The notes: generated from the letters alone by a model not told the origin. A DNA stretch of 7,357 nt from an uncultured Oscillospiraceae bacterium (GCA_905233595.1 CAJOFI010000026.1:1-7357), one strand, 5' to 3'; counted from the first letter of the stretch, positions 1-6,665 are shown. Numbers and translations: made by a program.

Positions 1-10
1 AGCCAGCCCT

Positions 11-138
11 CTTGCCTCCCCCTCTGGGGGAGGTGCCCCAGTGCTTGCACTGGGGCGGAGAGGGTCTGCCACGTCGCACAAGCCCTCTCAGTCACCGCCG
101 CAAGCGGCGGCGACATCTCCCCCTCTGGGGAAGCCAAG
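11..138. repeat. MITE-like palindromic intergenic element
   Basis: Positions 11-35 and the reverse complement of 114-138 match at 19 of 25 bases (both begin CTTG and end in GGGGGAGRTG), forming terminal inverted repeats. Nested inside or at the ends are perfect hairpins: 15-22 with 26-33 (8 bp), 35-44 with 47-56 (10 bp around TT) and 95-101 with 104-110 (7 bp around AA). GAGAGGG at 58-64 also pairs with CCCTCTC at 83-89. There is no plausible coding content; short reading frames across it are low-complexity. Short GC-rich foldback elements of this style are frequent between genes in Oscillospiraceae-like genomes. That assignment is from general knowledge; the inverted-repeat structure is seen directly. 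Whether it is mobile cannot be told from one copy. Confidence 0.55.
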
Positions 139-232
139 AGATGCGCACCGCGCCGCATATCATCCTGAGACCGTCTTTGCAGGCACAAATTTACAGATTT
201 CTAACAGACCGCCTTGCATAGCTGTGATACAA
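139..232. other. Intergenic stretch with nothing recognised
   Basis: Together with the palindromic element this makes a gene-free left end of about 230 bases. Base composition falls from GC-rich to AT-rich around 180-240. TACAAT at 228-233 resembles a -10 box but has no matching -35 at 16-18 bp. I see no RNA gene or supported coding frame here. Confidence 0.4.
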
Positions 233-275
233 TAGAACAAAACAAAATCGGAGCCCTGTGAAAAGGCTCCGATTT
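233..275 (-). terminator. Rho-independent terminator downstream of tRNA-Arg
   Basis: Positions 245-255 and 265-275 form a perfect 11-bp stem (minus-strand arms AAATCGGAGCC and GGCTCCGATTT) with a 9-nt loop. On the minus strand it is followed by the T-rich tract TTTTGTTTTGTT. The plus-strand side lacks a T-run beyond TTT, so it is oriented for minus-strand transcripts such as the tRNA. Confidence 0.75.
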
Positions 276-293
276 CGGGAAGGAAGAAAGAAG

Positions 294-336
294 AAAAAAA
301 CAGTAGAAGGAGACTGCGACAGGCGCGCAGACTACT
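294..336 (-). terminator. Possible first tRNA terminator (imperfect hairpin plus T7)
   Basis: Read on the minus strand just after the tRNA, AGTAG (332-336) pairs with CTACT (302-306), and CTGCG (326-330) pairs with CGCAG (314-318) around a 7-nt loop, with an asymmetric internal loop between the two helices. The structure is followed by G and seven T. It is weaker than the perfect hairpin at 245-275. The pair may act as tandem terminators, or this part may simply be the 3' trailer removed during tRNA maturation. Confidence 0.35.
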
Positions 337-343
337 CCCGACC

Positions 344-420
344 TGGCACCCACGGGGGGATTCGAACCTCTGACCTGCCGCTTAGGAGGCGGCCGCTCTA
401 TCCTGCTGAGCTACGTGGGC
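344..420 (-). tRNA. tRNA-Arg (anticodon CCU), CCA encoded
   Basis: On the minus strand the sequence folds as a 77-nt cloverleaf. The acceptor is GCCCACG/CGTGGGT (414-420 with 348-354). The D-stem is GCTC/GAGC with a 9-nt loop. The anticodon stem is GCCGC/GCGGC with loop CTCCTAA, placing anticodon CCT at 384-386. The variable loop is 5 nt, the T-loop is TTCGAAT (360-366), the discriminator is G (347) and the 3' CCA is genomically encoded (344-346). It reads AGG codons. The T-stem is odd: AGAGG (367-371) faces CCCCC (355-359), giving A-C oppositions at pairs 49:65 and 51:63; the other stems are intact apart from one terminal G-T. A consensus promoter upstream and terminators downstream indicate a single-gene transcription unit. 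Confidence 0.95.
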
Positions 421-438
421 ATATCTTCTATGCTGTTT

Positions 439-467
439 ATTCTACCGCAAAAATGGGATTCTGTCAA
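439..467 (-). promoter_or_regulatory. Sigma-A promoter for tRNA-Arg
   Basis: On the minus strand there is a perfect -35 TTGACA (462-467), a 17-bp spacer and -10 TAGAAT (439-444). A start about 6-8 nt downstream of the -10 would leave a leader of roughly 12 nt before the mature 5' end at 420, as usual for a tRNA gene. Confidence 0.85.
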
Positions 468-471
468 CTTT

Positions 472-492
472 ATCTATATAAAATCTATAGAT
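472..492 (+). promoter_or_regulatory. AT-rich putative promoter/operator of the ABC exporter
   Basis: ATCTATA occurs twice, 11 bp apart (472-478 and 483-489), and the second copy is part of a perfect 10-bp palindrome ATCTATAGAT (483-492). TATAAA (477-482) or TAAAAT (479-484) could serve as a -10 element, but no good -35 lies 16-18 bp upstream, which would suit an activated promoter. The region overlaps the upstream side of the divergent tRNA promoter. A one-turn spacing of direct repeats is typical of response-regulator sites; that reading is speculative. Confidence 0.25.
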
Positions 493-502
493 GCCCGTGA
501 AC

Positions 503-508
503 GGAAGG
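503..508 (+). promoter_or_regulatory. Ribosome binding site of the ABC exporter
   Basis: GGAAGG lies 7 nt before the ATG at 516 and supports that start. The encoded protein also begins exactly where ABC ATPase domains of this type begin ([11 protein letters not shown]). Confidence 0.65.
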
Positions 509-515
509 TCTTTTT

Positions 516-3431
516 ATGCTGAAACTCAAGGATATCAAGAAAAACTACACAGTCGGCGACCAAACGGTGCAGGCGCTCAAGGGGATCGACCTGTCGTTTC
601 GCGAGAATGAGTTCGTCGCGATCCTGGGGCACTCCGGCTGCGGCAAGACGACGCTGCTGAACATCATCGGCGGGCTTGACCAGTACAGCTCCGGCGACCT
701 GGTCATCAACGGCAAGTCCACCAAGAATTTCACCGACGCCGACTGGGACGCCTACCGCAACCACTCCATCGGCTTCGTGTTCCAGTCCTATAACCTCATC
801 CCGCATCAGACGGTGCTCTCGAACGTGGAGCTTGCGCTCACGCTCTCGGGTGTCCCGGCCTCGGAGCGGCGCGCGAGAGCCACCGAGGCGCTCCAAAAGG
901 TGGGGCTTGGCGACCAGCTCAACAAGAAGCCCAACCAGATGTCCGGCGGGCAGATGCAGCGCGTGGCGATCGCCCGCGCCCTCGTGAATAACCCCGACAT
1001 CCTCCTCGCCGACGAGCCGACCGGCGCGCTCGATTCCGACACCTCGGTGCAGATCATGGACATTCTGCGCGAGATCGCGAAGGACAAGCTCATCATCATG
1101 GTCACGCACAACCCCGAGCTTGCCGAGGGCTACGCCAGCCGCATCATCCGCCTCAAGGACGGGCGCATCGTGGGCGACAGCGACCCCTTTGACGCGCCGG
1201 ACGACGCGCAATCGGGGAAGAAGCTGAAAAAGCCCTCCATGAGCTTCTTCACCGCCCTCGCCCTGTCCACGAACAACCTCATGACCAAGAAGGCGCGCAC
1301 CCTGCTCACCGCCTTCGCCGGGAGCATCGGCATCATCGGCATCGCGCTCATCATGTCGCTCTCCAACGGGATACAGAACTATATCGACAAGGTGCAGGAG
1401 GATACGCTCTCGAGCTACCCGATCACGATACAGGCCGAGAGCGTGGACATGACGAGCCTCATGACCTCGCTTATGGGCGTGCGGGCGGACAACAACGGCT
1501 CACGCCACGAAAAGGACGCGGTGTATTCCAGCTCCGTCATGTACGACATGGTCAATTCCCTCGTCGCGGCGGATATGGAGACCAACAACCTCAAGGCCTT
1601 CAAGGAATACATCGAGGACGAAAACAGCGAGATCGGGCAGTATATCAGCTCCGTGCAGTATTCCTACAACGTGGACATCATGCCCTACGCCGAGGACAGG
1701 AACGGGCACGTCGCGAAGACCGACGCCACCGAGGTCATGCAGAGCGCCATGGCCGCCGCCTTCGGGGGCGACTACTCGGGCTATTTCTCCACCTACGGGC
1801 AGATGTTCAGCAACATGGACGTGTGGATCGAGATGCTGCCCGGCGAGCACGGGGAGCTTATCAACCCCCTGCTCGAAAAGCAGTACGACATCCTCTACGG
1901 GCACTGGCCAGAGCGCTATAACGAGGTCGTGCTGGTGGTGGACGAGAACAACGAGATCTCCGACCTCGTGCTCTACTCCCTCGGCCTCAAGGCGAACGAG
2001 GAGATTTCGAGCAACATGGAGCTTTTCATGGCGCAGGAGGCGATGGAGACCGAGGAGGAGAGCTGGAGCTATGAGGAGCTCTGCGATATGTCCTTCCGCT
2101 ATATCTACCCCGCCGACAAGTACCAGCTTGACGGGGAGACGGGGGAGTATATCGACCTGAGCGCCGAGGAGCTGGGGCTGCGCACGCTCTACAGCAACGG
2201 CCTTGAGATCAGGATCGTCGGCGTCGTGCGGCAGAACTCCGACGCGCTCTCCGGCATGCTCTCCGGCGCGGTAGGCTATACCCACGCGCTGGTGGAGGAG
2301 ATCATGGCCGAGGCCGAGACGAAGGAGCTTGTCAAGCGCCAGCTCGAAGACCCCGAGCACGAGGTCTTCAACGGCCTGCCCTTCCTCGACAAGGAGGACG
2401 AGGCGCTGACCAGGACCCGCAAAATCAACGCCGCGAAGGACTATCTCCGAGACGCGGACGAGGAGACCGTCGCGGACATCTACGTCAAGTTCATGAGCGA
2501 GCCGGAGGACTCCTATGTCCAGGAGCTCATCGACGAGCAGATGGAGGGCACGACGCGCGAGGACATCGAAAAGCTCGTGACGGAGTATTACCCGGAGTAC
2601 AGCTCCATGCTCGACAAGATGGACGACGACACGCTCAACACCTACATGAGCCAGATGATCGCCCAGCAGGTGAAGGAGCAGTACGCCGTCGAGATGCGCA
2701 GGCTCTACGAGGCGCTGCCGGACAGCGAGCTTGCGGAGAATTTCGCCATGCTCTCGCTGGAGGACGAGGACTATCTCTGGATCTACAGCAACGCCATGCC
2801 GCCGGTCTACTCTTCCACGACCCTCAAGGACACGCTCAAGAAGCTCGGCTACGTCGATCTCGAGAGCCCCAGCACCATCAGCATCTACGCCTCGACCTTC
2901 GAGGATAAGGACGCCATCGCCGACGCCATCCGCGCGTATAACGACTCGGTGGACGAGGAGGATGAGATCAGCTATACCGACATGGTGGCGCTGCTGATGA
3001 GCTCAATCACGAACATCATCAACGTCATCAGCTACGTGCTGATCGCCTTCGTCGCGATCTCGCTCGTGGTGTCGTCCATCATGATCGGCATTATCACCTA
3101 TATCAGCGTGCTCGAGCGCACGAAGGAGATCGGCATCCTCCGCGCCATCGGCGCGTCGAAGAAGGACGTCTCCCGCGTCTTCAACGCCGAGACCTTCATC
3201 ATCGGCTTTACCGCGGGCGCCATCGGCATCGGCATCACCCTGCTGCTGAACATCCCGATCAACGTCATCGTCCACGATCTGACCGGCATCATGTCGCTCA
3301 AGGCCTCGCTCCCCTGGGCGGGGGCAGTCGGTCTCGTGCTTATCAGCGTCCTGCTGACCTTCATCGCGGGGCTGATCCCCTCCGGCCTCGCGGCGAAGAA
3401 AGACCCCGTGGAGGCGCTGAGAACGGAATAG
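516..3431 (+). CDS. ABC transporter, fused ATPase-FtsX permease (MacB-like)
   Basis: This is a fused ATP-binding and permease half-transporter that would act as a membrane homodimer. The ATPase occupies residues 1-225: Walker A GHSGCGKT (38-45), Q-loop Gln90, signature SGGQ (143-146), Walker B ILLADE (162-167) and H-loop His198, all intact. The linker is basic (235-260). TM1 lies near 262-285, an extracytoplasmic domain spans about 290-828, and TM2-TM4 lie near 830-862, 888-917 and 932-958. FtsX-type motifs [16 protein letters not shown] (866-881) and KKDPVEALR close the protein. This is MacB topology, known for mechanotransmission or export of peptides and drugs rather than import. The ectodomain, about 540 residues, far exceeds the roughly 200-250 of MacB, is rich in Asp/Glu and has few Cys. 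No adaptor or two-component system is adjacent and the substrate is unknown. TAG stop; the gene is complete. Confidence 0.93.
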   Translation: MLKLKDIKKNYTVGDQTVQALKGIDLSFRENEFVAILGHSGCGKTTLLNIIGGLDQYSSGDLVINGKSTKNFTDADWDAYRNHSIGFVFQSYNLIPHQTVLSNVELALTLSGVPASERRARATEALQKVGLGDQLNKKPNQMSGGQMQRVAIARALVNNPDILLADEPTGALDSDTSVQIMDILREIAKDKLIIMVTHNPELAEGYASRIIRLKDGRIVGDSDPFDAPDDAQSGKKLKKPSMSFFTALALSTNNLMTKKARTLLTAFAGSIGIIGIALIMSLSNGIQNYIDKVQEDTLSSYPITIQAESVDMTSLMTSLMGVRADNNGSRHEKDAVYSSSVMYDMVNSLVAADMETNNLKAFKEYIEDENSEIGQYISSVQYSYNVDIMPYAEDRNGHVAKTDATEVMQSAMAAAFGGDYSGYFSTYGQMFSNMDVWIEMLPGEHGELINPLLEKQYDILYGHWPERYNEVVLVVDENNEISDLVLYSLGLKANEEISSNMELFMAQEAMETEEESWSYEELCDMSFRYIYPADKYQLDGETGEYIDLSAEELGLRTLYSNGLEIRIVGVVRQNSDALSGMLSGAVGYTHALVEEIMAEAETKELVKRQLEDPEHEVFNGLPFLDKEDEALTRTRKINAAKDYLRDADEETVADIYVKFMSEPEDSYVQELIDEQMEGTTREDIEKLVTEYYPEYSSMLDKMDDDTLNTYMSQMIAQQVKEQYAVEMRRLYEALPDSELAENFAMLSLEDEDYLWIYSNAMPPVYSSTTLKDTLKKLGYVDLESPSTISIYASTFEDKDAIADAIRAYNDSVDEEDEISYTDMVALLMSSITNIINVISYVLIAFVAISLVVSSIMIGIITYISVLERTKEIGILRAIGASKKDVSRVFNAETFIIGFTAGAIGIGITLLLNIPINVIVHDLTGIMSLKASLPWAGAVGLVLISVLLTFIAGLIPSGLAAKKDPVEALRTE

Positions 3432-3449
3432 TGCTGAAAACGAAAAACT

Positions 3450-3494
3450 GAAAACGTGGCTGTGAAAAATAACATTTTTCACAGCCACGTTTTC
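3450..3494. terminator. Bidirectional terminator between convergent genes
   Basis: A perfect 21-bp stem (3450-3470 with 3474-3494) closes a 3-nt loop AAC. Its outer ends are A/T-rich, so each strand shows a T-run after the GC core: CGTTTTC on plus, and CGTTTTC followed by further T-runs on minus. It lies 18 nt after the ABC stop codon and overlaps the hypA stop codon (3493-3495), so it can end both convergent transcripts. Confidence 0.85.
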
Positions 3495-3837
3495 ATATCG
3501 CTTCGATTTCTTTGATGTTGTATTCGTTTCCTGTCACGAGGAAGGTGTTGCCGCTCTGGCAGTAGGGGCAGATCTTTTTATAGACCACGGTGGGGTAGGT
3601 GTTGCCGCAGTCCTGGCAGTAGGTGACGGCGGGGAGCATCTCGATTTTCAGCTCCGTCTCCTGGAAATGCTCGGTCTTGGCGCGGGCGTACTGCCAGAAA
3701 TCCCGGAGGTACTCGGGGATGATGCCGCTGACCTCGCCGACCTCCAGCGTGATGGAGCCGACCTTCTTGAGATCGTTCTCCACCATGAGCTTTTCCACCG
3801 TGTCGATCACGTAGTAAATGGTTCCGAGCTCGTGCAT
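3493..3837 (-). CDS. hypA: HypA-type nickel metallochaperone / zinc-ribbon protein
   Basis: The product has 114 residues, the normal HypA length (about 113-118). The N-terminus is MHE, with His2 and Glu3 that bind nickel in characterised HypA. LEVGEVSGIIPEYL (31-44) matches the family core, and a zinc ribbon is formed by Cys74/Cys77 (CQDC) and Cys90/Cys93 (CPYC). HypA, with HypB, delivers Ni to [NiFe]-hydrogenase and in some bacteria to urease; it is cytoplasmic. The ATG at 3837 starts 2 nt after the upstream oxidoreductase TGA, with a weak AAGGG as ribosome site, suggesting translational coupling. The stop lies inside the terminator hairpin. No hydrogenase or hypB-F gene is visible, so the family assignment is secure but the client enzyme is not; it may serve the co-transcribed flavoenzyme or act remotely. 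Confidence 0.92.
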   Translation of the reverse strand: MHELGTIYYVIDTVEKLMVENDLKKVGSITLEVGEVSGIIPEYLRDFWQYARAKTEHFQETELKIEMLPAVTYCQDCGNTYPTVVYKKICPYCQSGNTFLVTGNEYNIKEIEAI

Positions 3838-3839
3838 CT

Positions 3840-4373
3840 TCAGCCCTTGCGAATGATGTTCACGGCCTTCCTGCCCACGTTCTTGAGCAGGGCGCCGACC
3901 TTGTCCTCGCTGCGGATCATGTTCGAGGCCTCGGGCACGTCGCGCTCAAGACGGATCGCGTCGAACATGCACTTGGTCGTGCACAGGCCGCAGCCGATGC
4001 ACTTGTTCTGGTCCACCACGCTCACGCCGCAGCCGAGGCAGCGGCTGGCCTCGGTCTTGACCTGCTCCTCGGTGAAGGTGAGGCGATCGTGCTCGAAGCT
4101 TCTGGCCTTCGCCGGATCGTGCACGATCTCCTGGCGGGCGGGACGGTCAAAGCAGTCCACGTCGAGGCGGAGGTTGTTCTTGTCCAGCTCGTAGAACTCA
4201 CGCAGGTTGCGCGAAATGGTGAGGCTCTGCCCATCCTGCACGAAGCGGTGCAGGGACTCGGCGCCCTCGCGGCCTGCCGCGATCGCGTCGATGGCGAACT
4301 TCGGGCCGGTGTACACGTCGCCGCCGACGAAGATGTCGCTCTGCGCGGTCTGGTAGGTGACGGGATCGGCCAC
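3840..4373 (-). CDS. C-terminal part of split FAD/[4Fe-4S] oxidoreductase
   Basis: This frame of 177 residues (if begun at the GTG at 4371-4373) continues the upstream oxidoreductase in the same frame after one TGA. It opens with ADPVTYQT and FVGGDVYTGP (15-24), the segment that completes the FAD site in GltD-like enzymes, followed by FAIDAIAAGREGA. It then carries a ferredoxin-like Cys cluster: CLGC (112, 115) and CIGCGLCTTKC (125, 128, 131, 135), suited to one or two [4Fe-4S] centres. It has no Rossmann GxGxxG of its own, so it cannot be a free-standing flavoenzyme. AAGAAGGG (4381-4388) lies 7 nt before the GTG and could allow reinitiation. It ends 2 nt before hypA. Most likely this is the tail of one protein of about 900 residues. 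Confidence 0.75.
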   Translation of the reverse strand: MADPVTYQTAQSDIFVGGDVYTGPKFAIDAIAAGREGAESLHRFVQDGQSLTISRNLREFYELDKNNLRLDVDCFDRPARQEIVHDPAKARSFEHDRLTFTEEQVKTEASRCLGCGVSVVDQNKCIGCGLCTTKCMFDAIRLERDVPEASNMIRSEDKVGALLKNVGRKAVNIIRKG

Positions 4374-4376
4374 GGC

Positions 4377-4379
4377 TCA
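4377..4379 (-). other. In-frame TGA inside the oxidoreductase reading frame
   Basis: The minus strand reads GGC TGA GCC GTG GCC GAT CCC with no change of frame, and conserved GltD-family sequence continues on both sides (LAAVGQSIDWG before, ADPVTYQT and GGDVYTGP after). Read through, 3840-6545 makes a continuous frame of 901 positions. The position corresponds to a variable loop residue, often Arg or Thr in GltD-like proteins as I recall them; CGA to TGA would be a single transition. TGA also ends hypA and this gene, so it is a normal stop in this genome. No Cys neighbours the position and no convincing SECIS hairpin follows, so selenocysteine is unlikely. Confidence 0.9.
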
Positions 4380-6545
4380 GCCCTTCTTGCCGATCTCAAG
4401 CGCGCCAACGTCCAGCTTGCCCCAGTCGATGCTCTGACCGACGGCGGCGAGGACGGAATCGACCTCGATGGTCTCAAACTCCCCGGTGCCGACGGGCTGA
4501 CGGCGACCCTTCGCGTCCGGCTCGCCCAGCTCCATGCGCTCGACCTTGAGGGCGCTGACCTTGCCGTTTTCGCCGAGAATCTCCACGGGGGCGCTCAGGA
4601 AGCAGAACTTCACGCCCTCGGCCCTGGCCTCCGCGATCTCCTCCTTGTCGGCGGGCATCTCGTCCTCACCGCGGCGGTAGACCACATAGGTCTCCGCGCC
4701 GAGGCGCAGCGCCGTGCGGCACACGTCCATCGCGACGTTGCCGCCGCCGATGACCGCGCACTTCCTGCCGAGCTCGGGCTTGCCGCCAAGGTTCACCTCG
4801 CGCAGGAACTGCACGCCGCCGTACACGCCGACAAGCTCCTCGCCGGGGATGTTGAGCTTTGCGCTGTTCTGCGCGCCGATGGCGACGTAGAAGCCCTTGT
4901 AGCCCTGCCGGCGCAGCTCCTCGATGGTAATATCCTTGCCGATCTCGGTGTTCATCCGGAAGTGGACGCCCATCATCTCGAGCACCTCGATCTCGCCCTT
5001 GAGGGCGCTGCGATCCAGGCGATAGCTGGGGATGCCCATGACCAGCATGCCGCCGGGGGCGGGGTTGCGGTCAAAGACGGTGACGTTTACATAACCCATG
5101 CGGGCAAGGTAGTAGGCGCAGCTCAGACCCGCGGGACCGGCGCCGATGATGGCGATCTTCTCCTCGTAATCCTTGTCGATGGGGCGGCGGCGGATCTTAT
5201 CGGGGACGTAGCGCTCGGCGCTCTTGAGATCCTGCTCGGCGATGAACTTCTTGATCTCGTCGATGGCGAGCGCCTTGTCCAGCGCGCCGCGGGTGCAGGC
5301 GTCCTCGCAGCGGCGGTTGCAGACGTAGCCGCAGACGGAGGGGAAGGGGTTGTCCTGCTTGATGAGCTTGAGCGCGTCAAGATAGCGCCCATCCTTGGCG
5401 AGCTTGATGTAGCCCTGGATGGCGATGTGCGCGGGGCAGGCGGTCTTGCAGGGGGCGGTGCCGCTCTCGTGGCAGTTCTTGCGATTGTCCGCGACGTAGT
5501 TGCGGTTCCACTTGTCCTCGCCCCACTTGAAGCCGTTGGGAAGCTCCTGCTTGGGATAGCTCACCTCGCCCTGCTTGGTGCAGAGCTTCTGCCCCAGCTT
5601 CACAGCACCGGCGGGACAGACTTCGACGCACTTGCCGCAGGCGACGCAGGCCTCCTTGTCCACGTGGGCGCGGTAGGCGGAGGCGGAGAGGTTGGGGGTA
5701 TTGAAAAGCTGGCTCGTGCGCAGCGCAAAGCCCACGCCGAGATCGCAGTTACAGAGGCCGAAGACCTTGTTCACGCCGTCGATGTTCGTGACCTGGTGGA
5801 CGTAGCCGTTGTCCTCGGCGCGCTGGCAGATCTGCAGCGCCTCTTCCTTGGTGATGTAATGACCCTTGCCGGTCTCCACAAGATAGGTGGCGAAGTCGCC
5901 GAGACCGATGCAGCAGTCGTCCTGGATCTCGCCGGAGCCCTCACCCTTGGCGCGGCGGGCGTTGCGGCAGGAACAGTAGCCGACGGAGTACTTGCCCTCG
6001 TACTTGTCCAGCCAGTGGGAGATATGCTCGATGGGAAGGCTCTCGCGCTGCATGGAAATGGCCTTCTCCACGGGGATAACGTGTATGCCTACACCGGCGC
6101 CGCCGGGCGGGATCAGATGCGTCTTGCCGGCGAGGGGCAGATAGGTCATCAGATCAAACTGCTCGCCGATCTCGGGGTGCTTCTCGAACTGCCAGGGCAC
6201 CATGTTCGTCATCTCCGCGATGCCGGGGACGAACTGCTGCACGTAGTAGGTCTTCTTGTGCTCGGGGTTTTCCCAGTGGTACTCGACCGCACCGGTCAAT
6301 GCGGCCTTCTCCAGCAGCTCCTCGACGTGCTTGGGGTCCTTGCCCGTGAGCTTTGCGATCTCCTCAAGGGTCTTGGGCTGGCGGCGCCCCATCTTGAGCA
6401 TGATCTCCGCCTGCTCGTCGCTCTCCAGGGCGACGTCCAGCAGGATGTATTCGGGATCGGTCTCCGTCAGCTTTTTGAGGCCGTACTTGTAGGGGAGGCG
6501 GTCGGTGATCATTTTACCGAGCTCAAACAGAATCTCTCTTGCCAT
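4377..6545 (-). CDS. GltD-like FAD/NAD(P) oxidoreductase, N-terminal 722 residues
   Basis: A cytoplasmic electron-transfer flavoenzyme. Domains from the ATG at 6545: residues 1-90 with a helix-turn-helix-like stretch (TLEEIAKLTGKDPKHVEELL); a Cys-rich region with CSC (191, 193), CC (211, 212) and CNC (265, 267); a [4Fe-4S] motif CVACGKCVEVC (300, 303, 306, 310); the GltD-type Fe-S domain (Cys358, 366, 370, 405, 409, 413, 417); FAD Rossmann IIGAGPAG (466-473); and NAD(P) Rossmann VIGGGNVAMD (598-607). By family it moves electrons between NAD(P)H and Fe-S partners; the physiological acceptor is unknown. The ATG at 6545 is preferred to the GTG at 6551, because AAGGAG (6555-6560) lies 9 nt from the ATG but only 3 from the GTG. 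The frame stops at TGA 4377-4379, just before the FAD-completing GGD segment, so this product alone should lack a complete FAD site. First gene of the operon with hypA. Confidence 0.85.
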   Translation of the reverse strand: MAREILFELGKMITDRLPYKYGLKKLTETDPEYILLDVALESDEQAEIMLKMGRRQPKTLEEIAKLTGKDPKHVEELLEKAALTGAVEYHWENPEHKKTYYVQQFVPGIAEMTNMVPWQFEKHPEIGEQFDLMTYLPLAGKTHLIPPGGAGVGIHVIPVEKAISMQRESLPIEHISHWLDKYEGKYSVGYCSCRNARRAKGEGSGEIQDDCCIGLGDFATYLVETGKGHYITKEEALQICQRAEDNGYVHQVTNIDGVNKVFGLCNCDLGVGFALRTSQLFNTPNLSASAYRAHVDKEACVACGKCVEVCPAGAVKLGQKLCTKQGEVSYPKQELPNGFKWGEDKWNRNYVADNRKNCHESGTAPCKTACPAHIAIQGYIKLAKDGRYLDALKLIKQDNPFPSVCGYVCNRRCEDACTRGALDKALAIDEIKKFIAEQDLKSAERYVPDKIRRRPIDKDYEEKIAIIGAGPAGLSCAYYLARMGYVNVTVFDRNPAPGGMLVMGIPSYRLDRSALKGEIEVLEMMGVHFRMNTEIGKDITIEELRRQGYKGFYVAIGAQNSAKLNIPGEELVGVYGGVQFLREVNLGGKPELGRKCAVIGGGNVAMDVCRTALRLGAETYVVYRRGEDEMPADKEEIAEARAEGVKFCFLSAPVEILGENGKVSALKVERMELGEPDAKGRRQPVGTGEFETIEVDSVLAAVGQSIDWGKLDVGALEIGKKG

Positions 6546-6554
6546 AAACACTCT

Positions 6555-6560
6555 CTCCTT
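6555..6560 (-). promoter_or_regulatory. Ribosome binding site of the oxidoreductase
   Basis: AAGGAG on the minus strand lies 9 nt before ATG 6543-6545 and 3 nt before GTG 6549-6551. The spacing favours the ATG, so the protein begins MAREIL. Confidence 0.75.
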
Positions 6561-6606
6561 TTTTATATTTCCGTTTTACGTGATGTTTGCACAAAGAACC
6601 ACGTTA

Positions 6607-6635
6607 ATTCTATCACAGCTCTTCCAAAAAGTCAC
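6607..6635 (-). promoter_or_regulatory. Probable promoter of the oxidoreductase-hypA operon
   Basis: On the minus strand there is a -10 TAGAAT (6607-6612), a 17-bp spacer and -35 GTGACT (6630-6635; 4 of 6 consensus bases). The leader to the ATG at 6545 would be about 55 nt. The -10 matches that of the tRNA promoter; the weaker -35 leaves room for regulation. Confidence 0.55.
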
Positions 6636-6665
6636 TATACAATTCCCGACATTTTGCCGAATTTT

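Noticed and set aside
228..233. TACAAT as a -10 box of a plus-strand promoter
   Set aside because: No acceptable -35 lies 16-18 bp upstream, and downstream there is only a terminator and an antisense tRNA.
258..500. 80-codon plus-strand frame across the tRNA locus
   Set aside because: It lies antisense to a well-formed tRNA gene and its promoter, and the translation shows no known motif.
474..2360. Minus-strand frames of 245 and 286 codons (474-1211 and 1500-2360) opposite the ABC gene
   Set aside because: They are low-complexity antisense shadows (Val, Leu, Arg, His, Asp rich) of an ABC gene with all catalytic motifs on the plus strand.
4335..4379. Selenocysteine insertion at the internal TGA
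   Set aside because: The site is a variable loop without a neighbouring Cys. The only downstream fold is a weak 5-bp stem (GTGGC with GTCAC around CGATCCC) that does not resemble a bacterial SECIS. It is kept only as a remote alternative.
4377..4379. UGA reassigned to an amino acid genome-wide
   Set aside because: hypA and the oxidoreductase both end in TGA at the expected C-terminus, and Trp is encoded by TGG throughout, so the standard bacterial code fits.
6573..6594. Possible Rex (NADH-sensing) operator upstream of the oxidoreductase
   Set aside because: On the minus strand a TTGTG half is followed by CAC at roughly the right distance, but the second half reads CACGT rather than CACAA and the spacing is 7 instead of 8, so the match is too poor.
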